Shown here in pieces: positions 6,729 through 10,617 of a stretch of DNA of 10,617 bases (the stretch's first letter is position 1; every line of letters begins with the position of its first letter). A program made the translations under genes and the position numbers. A model generated the notes under the pieces. It was not told the origin of the DNA. It worked only from the letters and a program-made list of their open reading frames with translations, and did not search any database. The stretch is from assembly GCA_964505325.1 (NCBI GenBank), contig CAZDHT010000195.1, positions 1-10,617 on the forward strand, given 5' to 3'. The DNA is from CAZDHT01 sp964505325 (lineage in GTDB: Bacteria; Planctomycetota; PUPC01).

Positions 6729-6904
6729 AAGAATCCTTCCAATTTGCCGCGCAATCCTGGCTCCCGCTTTGCGTATCCTATATCGGAGGCGGCGACTGTA
6801 ACAAGTTGTCGTATTCCGCTTGGTGTTTGGCATGGTTTGTGCGAGAATACAGATAGAGACGAACCGCACGGGCGCGGGCACAACCCTTCCTGGAGGGCGC
6901 AGCA

Positions 6905-8836
6905 ATGAGGACCACAACAACGACAACCATAATGATTCTTATGACGGCTCTGGCGGCATCGCCGACGTGGGCCGAAGACGATAACTTCGTGGTGGTCGGC
7001 ACAATCCAGGCGGAGGGCACCGGGCAGGTCTGGTCGTACGGTCACGGCGAAGTGACGTACACGATGAGCGGCGAAGGCAAGCTCGTCGTCAACAATGTCC
7101 TCACCAACAAGGTCGCCGCCGACGGCACCGGGACGCGCACCCTCGAAGACGAAATGGCGACCTTCACCGGGTTCAAGGGCAAGGTAACGGTTGAAGGCGC
7201 GACCATGTCCGCGCACTTCTCGGGCGGCAGGATCGCGTTCGAGGGCCGCGGCCGCGGGCGCTTTGTGCTCGCCGGCCAGGGTAAGTACTGGGTGAACGGC
7301 GAAGGGCCGTTCGACTGGAGCGAGTTCGGCAGCACGGTCGCGATGGGCACGTTCAAGGAGTCCGACCCCCTCCGCAGCCAGATCGAAGATGCCGAATACG
7401 AAGCGCAGACCGCAGGGGCTATCGTCGGGATTCAGGACTTCCCCTATTACAGCGTGTGGGCCGACGAGTATCCCGTCGCGGCCTCGGTGTTCGTCCGGAC
7501 GGGAAGCTTCTACGGCTGGACGAGACTGTTCCCGAGCGCGTGGGTCAGTCTCTATTCATACCCGGGCTGGGCCATCTGGCTGTCCGGCCGGCCGCGCTTG
7601 CACTGGTTCGTCGGCTATCATCACGGCTACGTCACTTGGTACAGCGGCTATCCGACCTACGCCGATTACCTCTGGCATCCCTACGCGTACTACTGCTGGC
7701 AGACGAGCTATCCCGTGGCGTACAGCTCGATCAACGTGTACGTCTACGATGACTGGTGCAGGCGATTCCCCGCGGCGCATCGCGCCCTGCACAGGCACCG
7801 GGGCCACCGCAGTACGAGACACCGGAACTGGGGACGCGGCGACCGGGATCGCGGGAGCCACGGCGACTGGGTCCGGGTCCAGCAGGGACACCGGTTCGAT
7901 TTCAACCACGACGGCAGGATTAACGCGGCGGAGATCAAGCAGGCGCGGGGTCGCATGGGAACCGACCGGGGCCGGTCCGCTGGCGGCAGGGTCGTTCGAG
8001 CCAACCGGGAGGGGACTCGCCCCCGTGTCAGAGAGCAGGCTGTCTTCGAGAACCGCTCCGTGGCGACTGGTGCACGGACCTCGCAGGCCCGCACGTTCTT
8101 CACGGCCGGCAGGAACAAGGCCGAGGGCACGACGGCCAACCGGGCCCGCAACCTTTTCACGGCAACCACGCATCAGGCCAAAAACGCCACGACCGGCGGG
8201 TTTGGTCGAGAGAGGCTGCAAATCGGCAGCCGAAGCTTGTTCGATCTGAAGAATAACGACCGGCCCGCAGTAACGGAGAGTCAGCCGTCGCGCAGTACGT
8301 TCACGGGCCGATTTCGGTCTAACAGCAACACGGCCAGCCGGCCCGACCGTGAAGGAATCCGGGCCAGCATCAGAAACCGGTTCGAGATCAAGAGGGACAC
8401 TCAGCCTAGGGTGACGGAAACCCGGCAGGCGTCGCGCACGCGCAATCTGTTTGCGAGCCGATTTCACTCCAACAACAACACAGCCACCCGGACTAACCGC
8501 GGAGAAACCCGGACTTCTGCCGGCCACGTCTTCCGGATCAACAGGGCGAGTCAGCCTGCGGTGACGGAGACCCGGCAGGCGCCACGCAGTGCGTCCGGGA
8601 CCCGGTTTTGGTCCGGCAACGCAACCAGCCGGCCTAACCGCCAGGAAACCCGGGCGCGCATCACGAGCAGGCCCAATGCCGGCACGGTGAGCAGCGTCAA
8701 TACGGCCCAGATCTGGCAATCCCGCGCTCCCGGCCGGACCGGGAGCGGTTGGACGCAGTCCGCCCCTCGCGTGGCCAGCGGAACGCGCTCCACGGGCCGT
8801 TCAGGAGGCCCGTGGCAGCGCTCCCGCAAGAAGTAA
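6905..8836 (+). CDS. Secreted protein: Gly-periodic beta domain, Tyr/Trp-rich block, EF-hand, basic repetitive tail
   Basis: A 643-residue protein of unknown function. The signal peptide is residues 1-23 (cleavage after TWA). Residues 25-150 have regularly spaced Gly-x-Gly steps (GRGRGRF, GQG, GEG at 114-134), suggesting a beta-rich fold. Residues 180-285 are extremely aromatic (about 19 Tyr, 10 Trp, 4 Phe) and hold the only two cysteines, C264 and C285. A His/Arg-rich linker (286-310) leads to one canonical EF-hand calcium loop with D332, N334, D336, R338, N340 and E343. From about 350 the tail is Arg/Ser/Thr/Asn-rich, strongly basic and built of degenerate repeats around QPAVTETRQA. The ATG has GGAGGG 7 bases upstream. 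It stands alone between a repeat-rich region and a convergent gene. An extracellular structural, matrix or polysaccharide-binding role is a guess; I see no catalytic motif. Confidence 0.8.
   Translation: MRTTTTTTIMILMTALAASPTWAEDDNFVVVGTIQAEGTGQVWSYGHGEVTYTMSGEGKLVVNNVLTNKVAADGTGTRTLEDEMATFTGFKGKVTVEGATMSAHFSGGRIAFEGRGRGRFVLAGQGKYWVNGEGPFDWSEFGSTVAMGTFKESDPLRSQIEDAEYEAQTAGAIVGIQDFPYYSVWADEYPVAASVFVRTGSFYGWTRLFPSAWVSLYSYPGWAIWLSGRPRLHWFVGYHHGYVTWYSGYPTYADYLWHPYAYYCWQTSYPVAYSSINVYVYDDWCRRFPAAHRALHRHRGHRSTRHRNWGRGDRDRGSHGDWVRVQQGHRFDFNHDGRINAAEIKQARGRMGTDRGRSAGGRVVRANREGTRPRVREQAVFENRSVATGARTSQARTFFTAGRNKAEGTTANRARNLFTATTHQAKNATTGGFGRERLQIGSRSLFDLKNNDRPAVTESQPSRSTFTGRFRSNSNTASRPDREGIRASIRNRFEIKRDTQPRVTETRQASRTRNLFASRFHSNNNTATRTNRGETRTSAGHVFRINRASQPAVTETRQAPRSASGTRFWSGNATSRPNRQETRARITSRPNAGTVSSVNTAQIWQSRAPGRTGSGWTQSAPRVASGTRSTGRSGGPWQRSRKK
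8261..8701 (+). repeat. Degenerate tandem repeats, 47-50 codons, in the secreted protein tail
   Basis: Three units begin at R453 (8261), Q500 (8402) and Q550 (8552), spaced 47 and 50 codons apart. Each has a core of the type (Q/R)P-x-VTE-(T/S)-x-Q followed by RF-x-S-(N-rich)-TA-x-R-x-NR. Units two and three share nearly identical DNA over their first 30 bases (CAGCCT...GTGACGGA...ACCCGGCAGGCG), so the duplication is fairly recent; unit one is more diverged. Confidence 0.7.
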
Positions 8837-8967
8837 GGGGCGAATTCACATGGTGAACTTTCCCACCTATACCGCTCTGGCGAGGCCGTGGCCGTACAGG
8901 AAGTAGGCGCAGCCGGCTCGCCCGGGGCCGCGTCGAACAGGCGGCTCTCAGCCCCTTCCCTCTCGCC

Positions 8968-9993
8968 TCATAGCGTCACAGATTGGCCGGTGCGGATGGA
9001 TTCGTACCCGGCGAGGATAGCGGCGAGGGTAGCGCGTTCGCTCGGGCCGCCAGTGTACGGCTCCCGCTTCTCGGTGGTGGCGGCAACGAATTCGTCCAAC
9101 TGCCGGACGAAGTGGCCCGGTGTCTCGCCGTCCTCGTCATTCTCCCATTCGACCGTCTCGGGCGCAGCACTCTCGGTATAGATGGTCAGCCGGGCCTCGC
9201 TCCGGCCCGCGTACAGGGTTCCGTCGGTGCCGAAGAGGGCCACGTCCCCGAACCGCTTGTAGCCGTGCAGTTCGGCGCTCACGGTCATGGCAATCACCGC
9301 ACGCGATCCAAATTCCACCAGCGCAACCACCGTCGCTTCGCGGTCGCTCTGGAACTTGCCGGAGTGGACCTCGCGCGCGTCGATGCGGGTTACCTCGCCG
9401 AGGAACATCCGAGCCGTAGAGATCTGGTGGATACCGTTGAGCATCCAGATGCCGCTGCCGCCCAGGTCGGGCTCGGCCAGCCACGCGCGGCGCCCGGGGT
9501 ACTGATAGGTGTGCCGGCCGCGGCCGATCAGGTTCATCCGGCCGCTGAGAGCTTGGCCGATCCTGCCGGTGTGGAGCGCGTCGCGGATGGCCATGTTCCG
9601 CTGCCGGTAGCGGGCGCTCTCGGCGACCATCAGCGTCGTGCCGGCGGCGTCGCACGCGGTGATCATGGCGTCGGCGTCCTCGAGCGTCAGCGCCATTGGC
9701 TTCTCGACCAGGACGTGCCGTCCCGCCGCCGCGGCCTGCTCCGTACCGCGGCGATGGGCATTGTGCGGCGTGGCCAGGATCACTCCCGCGGCGTCCGGCA
9801 GCGCATCGAGCGCCGCCGGGAGGCCGGTGAACATGGGCCCGATGCCCCACTCCTCCGCCTTGGCGGCGAGGTAATCCGAGTCTGTGTCCACCAGCGCCGC
9901 AACGCGTACGTCCCGGCCCCGCCTCGCCAGCGCCGTTGCAGCCACGACGTGTCGTTCACCCGCCCAACCACAGCCCACGACGATCAGTTCCAT
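8968..9993 (-). CDS. Gfo/Idh/MocA-family NAD(P)-dependent oxidoreductase
   Basis: A 341-residue dehydrogenase of the family that oxidises or epimerises sugars and inositols with NAD(P). The Rossmann fold shows GCGWAG (7-12) and an acidic D36 at the end of the second strand; E97-K98-P99 is the family EKP motif with the catalytic lysine. In the C-terminal domain, H189 in LNGIH matches the conserved histidine, but the aspartate normally four residues before it is L185, so the catalytic set is altered. The ATG at 9993 is chosen over an in-frame start at 10062 because the Rossmann strand begins directly after it; GGAG lies 10 bases upstream. It is preceded 4 bases away by the stop codon of an apparent sugar-transporter permease remnant, so the gene was probably part of a carbohydrate uptake operon. 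The substrate is unknown. Confidence 0.92.
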   Translation of the reverse strand: MELIVVGCGWAGERHVVAATALARRGRDVRVAALVDTDSDYLAAKAEEWGIGPMFTGLPAALDALPDAAGVILATPHNAHRRGTEQAAAAGRHVLVEKPMALTLEDADAMITACDAAGTTLMVAESARYRQRNMAIRDALHTGRIGQALSGRMNLIGRGRHTYQYPGRRAWLAEPDLGGSGIWMLNGIHQISTARMFLGEVTRIDAREVHSGKFQSDREATVVALVEFGSRAVIAMTVSAELHGYKRFGDVALFGTDGTLYAGRSEARLTIYTESAAPETVEWENDEDGETPGHFVRQLDEFVAATTEKREPYTGGPSERATLAAILAGYESIRTGQSVTL

Positions 9994-9997
9994 CGCC

Positions 9998-10072
9998 TCA
10001 CTTCTCCACCGGCACCACGATGCCGCGGATGATGATGTTCTGACAAAGGACAAAGACGACAAAGGTGAGGGA
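9998..10072 (-). pseudogene. C-terminal remnant of a MalG-type sugar ABC transporter permease
   Basis: Reading the minus strand into the stop at 9998-10000 gives a hydrophobic stretch ending CQNIIIRGIVVPVEK. This matches the pattern of the C-terminal end of carbohydrate ABC permeases (hydrophobic helix, Q-x-x-(I/F)-(I/V)-(R/K)-G-I/V, small tail ending in K). The stop is 4 bases before the oxidoreductase ATG, the tight spacing of an operon, and the oxidoreductase ribosome binding site lies inside this tail. Upstream of about 10072 the similarity stops at the edge of the inverted-repeat element, so the rest of the permease is missing. A 41-codon frame from ATG at 10123 now joins element sequence to this tail. 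The identification rests on about 20 residues. Confidence 0.45.
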
Positions 10073-10085
10073 TTTTCGGAACGAG

Positions 10086-10228
10086 GATATTCGGGACAGC
10101 CACCGTTTTCTGCGAAGTCCCATTCTGAGCCTCACACATCATGACGCCACGATACCTGTCGCCGCGACGGTGTCAACACACAACACGGCCATGCCCCTCG
10201 CCGAAAAACGGCGCCTGTCCTGAATATC
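10086..10228. mobile_element. MITE-like 143-bp element with terminal inverted repeats
   Basis: The left end (10086-10114, beginning GATATTCGGGACAGCC) and right end (10199-10228, ending GCCTGTCCTGAATATC) are inverted copies matching at about 25 of 30 positions with one 1-base gap. The interior of about 84 bases codes for nothing recognisable. The end motif GGGACAGCCACCGTTTT resembles sequences that, from memory, recur beside IS200-like/REP-associated transposases in many genomes; I cannot confirm that here. It sits exactly between two broken coding remnants, consistent with insertion followed by decay. No clear target-site duplication is visible. Confidence 0.55.
10149..10176 (-). promoter_or_regulatory. 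Possible outward promoter inside the MITE-like element
   Basis: On the minus strand TTGACA (10171-10176) and TATCGT (10149-10154) are 16 bases apart, pointing at the oxidoreductase with a leader of about 145 bases. The -10 match is four of six, so support is modest. Confidence 0.25.
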
Positions 10229-10420
10229 TGGGAGCCGAGGGTGAACCGCGAGGTCAAGCCTTCTGCCGGCGCGATACGTGAACCACGGCGCGCCGGCGTG
10301 GTCGGTCATGCTGACATCGATCGTGCCGTCGGAGTCGATGTAGGCCGTCGGGCCGCCCGCCGCCGTGGATGGCCTGGACGAAGCGCGTCGTGCGGTCGGG
10401 CGGGGTGCAGGCGCCGGCGA
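10229..10420 (-). pseudogene. Frame-broken coding remnant, unidentified
   Basis: Coding-like peptides appear on the minus strand in successive frames: CTPPDRTTRFVQAIHGGG (about 10352-10410), then GPTAYIDSDGTIDVSMTDH followed by AGAPWFTYRAG, then possibly AEGLTSRFTLGSQ up to the MITE-like element. The change between the first two falls in the run GGCGGCGGGCGG, where an indel or assembly error is plausible. I do not recognise the protein. It has no start of its own in this stretch and ends at the element, so it looks like a degenerate fragment; it could also be chance in high-G+C sequence. Confidence 0.3.
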
Positions 10421-10450
10421 AAAAAAATCTAAGAAATTGGTCTGCACAGC

Positions 10451-10479
10451 TTGACATCCACGCAAAGATATGGTATACT
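10451..10479 (+). promoter_or_regulatory. Near-consensus sigma-70 promoter pointing out of the window
   Basis: A perfect TTGACA (10451-10456) is followed after exactly 17 bases by TATACT (10474-10479; five of six). An A-rich tract (A8 near 10421-10428) lies just upstream, as an UP element would. Transcription should begin near 10485 and run rightward. Confidence 0.72.
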
Positions 10480-10484
10480 TCTGT

Positions 10485-10533
10485 GAGCGATGTGGGGCCC
10501 TCGGGAGAGTAAGGGGGCCGCATCGCTCGCGGC
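10485..10533 (+). promoter_or_regulatory. Structured 5' leader with two competing hairpins
   Basis: Directly at the predicted transcript start, GAGCGATG (10485-10492) pairs perfectly with CATCGCTC (10521-10528), extended inside by GGCCC (10496-10500) with GGGCC (10515-10519) and capped by CTC-GGGA-GAG, a GNRA-type loop. The right arm overlaps a second hairpin, GCCGC (10517-10521) with GCGGC (10529-10533), so the two cannot coexist. Both a regulated leader and the 5' end of a small RNA are possible. A T8 run (10558-10565) follows but has no good stem directly before it. Two frames, ATG at 10534 and GTG at 10536, stay open to the window end, without clear ribosome binding sites. Confidence 0.4.
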
Positions 10534-10571
10534 ATGTGTGGGGCGAACGGCGAAAAGTTTTTTTTGCGAAA

Positions 10572-10597
10572 CAAAGCCATTTTGCCACAAGGCTTTG
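10572..10597 (+). promoter_or_regulatory. Third hairpin in the rightward transcript
   Basis: CAAAGCC (10572-10578) and GGCTTTG (10591-10597) form a perfect 7-bp stem with a 12-base loop, 7 bases after the T8 run. It may belong to the same leader or be chance; the window ends 20 bases later. Confidence 0.3.
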
Positions 10598-10617
10598 GCG
10601 GACAATGGGCTACGGCG

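Larger units (their letters stand above)
6096..6904. other. Non-coding, repeat-bearing, lower-G+C intergenic region
   Basis: This 809-base stretch between the membrane protein and the secreted protein holds no open frame that looks like a protein; the frames present lack a recognisable domain and conflict with the base composition of neighbouring genes. From about 6290 to 6870 the sequence is clearly richer in A+T than either flank. It contains two palindromic structures (6174-6314 and 6561-6728) that share a 16-base arm motif, and a terminator-like hairpin at 6607-6631. It may be a decayed insertion or a set of small repeated elements. Promoter signals for the gene at 6905 are weak (for example TGCGAGAAT near 6840). 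Confidence 0.6.

Noticed and set aside
6294..6926. 210-codon minus-strand frame and the 127-codon plus-strand frame at 6181-6564
   Set aside because: No recognisable domain; both run through palindromic repeats, and the minus frame overlaps the signal peptide region of the secreted protein gene.
7556..8719. 387-codon minus-strand frame within the secreted protein gene
   Set aside because: Antisense shadow; the plus strand has signal peptide, EF-hand, repeats and a good ribosome binding site.
8845..8857. Terminator hairpin TTCAC-atg-GTGAA after the secreted protein gene
   Set aside because: Only a 5-bp A+T-containing stem with three T downstream; too weak to call.
10139..10588. 149-codon minus-strand frame as an intact gene
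   Set aside because: It crosses the MITE-like element and the strong plus-strand promoter, and the coding-like peptides inside it change frame; listed only as a remnant.
10534..10617. Start of a rightward protein (ATG at 10534 or GTG at 10536)
   Set aside because: Both frames are open for only 27-28 codons before the window ends, neither has a well placed ribosome binding site, and neither peptide is recognisable.
10566..10617. Cyclic-di-GMP (GEMM) riboswitch, because of ACAAAGCC...GGGCTACGG
   Set aside because: The conserved 5' half and the GNRA/receptor parts are not in place, and the stretch is cut by the window end; the similarity is a few bases.

Overview
The window is a high-G+C stretch of bacterial chromosome from a draft or metagenomic assembly; a 10-base N run at 5196-5205 marks a scaffold join. 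The gene content (KamA-family radical-SAM aminomutase, UroD-family methyltransferase-like protein, PQQ/FG-GAP-like lipoprotein, rubrerythrin, MocA-type oxidoreductase, large secreted low-complexity protein) is typical of Planctomycetota and neighbouring, often anaerobic, environmental lineages. That assignment is an inference from style and gene content; no marker gene is present.

Left part (1-4124, all minus strand). One unit runs UroD-like protein -> lipoprotein; the UroD stop codon overlaps the lipoprotein's ribosome binding site. After an 80-base spacer with an extended -10 promoter comes a second unit: a KamA-family aminomutase whose stop overlaps by 4 bases (GTGA) the start of an M20 metallopeptidase, which runs off the left edge. 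The aminomutase has lost both lysine-binding aspartates and looks glutamate 2,3-aminomutase-like.

Middle (4125-6095, plus strand). A divergent intergenic region carries a near-consensus promoter (TTGACA-17-TAGATT) for rubrerythrin, followed by a candidate terminator. Next is an uncharacterised multi-pass membrane protein interrupted by the N gap; the frame change across the gap is an assembly effect.

6096-6904 holds no convincing gene. It is visibly less G+C-rich and contains a roughly 140-bp imperfect palindrome with nested hairpins, a second divergent inverted-repeat structure sharing its 16-base arm motif, and a terminator-like hairpin. It is followed by a 643-aa secreted protein with a glycine-periodic beta domain, a Tyr/Trp-rich block, one canonical EF-hand loop and a basic repetitive tail.

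Right part (8968-10617). A complete Gfo/Idh/MocA oxidoreductase (minus) is preceded by what looks like the surviving C-terminal tail of a sugar ABC transporter permease, then a 143-bp element with ~30-bp terminal inverted repeats (MITE-like), then a frame-broken coding remnant: a decayed operon. Finally a near-consensus promoter (TTGACA-17-TATACT) fires rightward into a structured leader with two mutually exclusive hairpins; its gene lies beyond the window.

No complete new multi-gene system is evident. The best leads are the aminomutase/M20 pair, the secreted EF-hand/aromatic/basic-repeat protein, the palindromic elements, the MITE-scarred operon and the structured leader.
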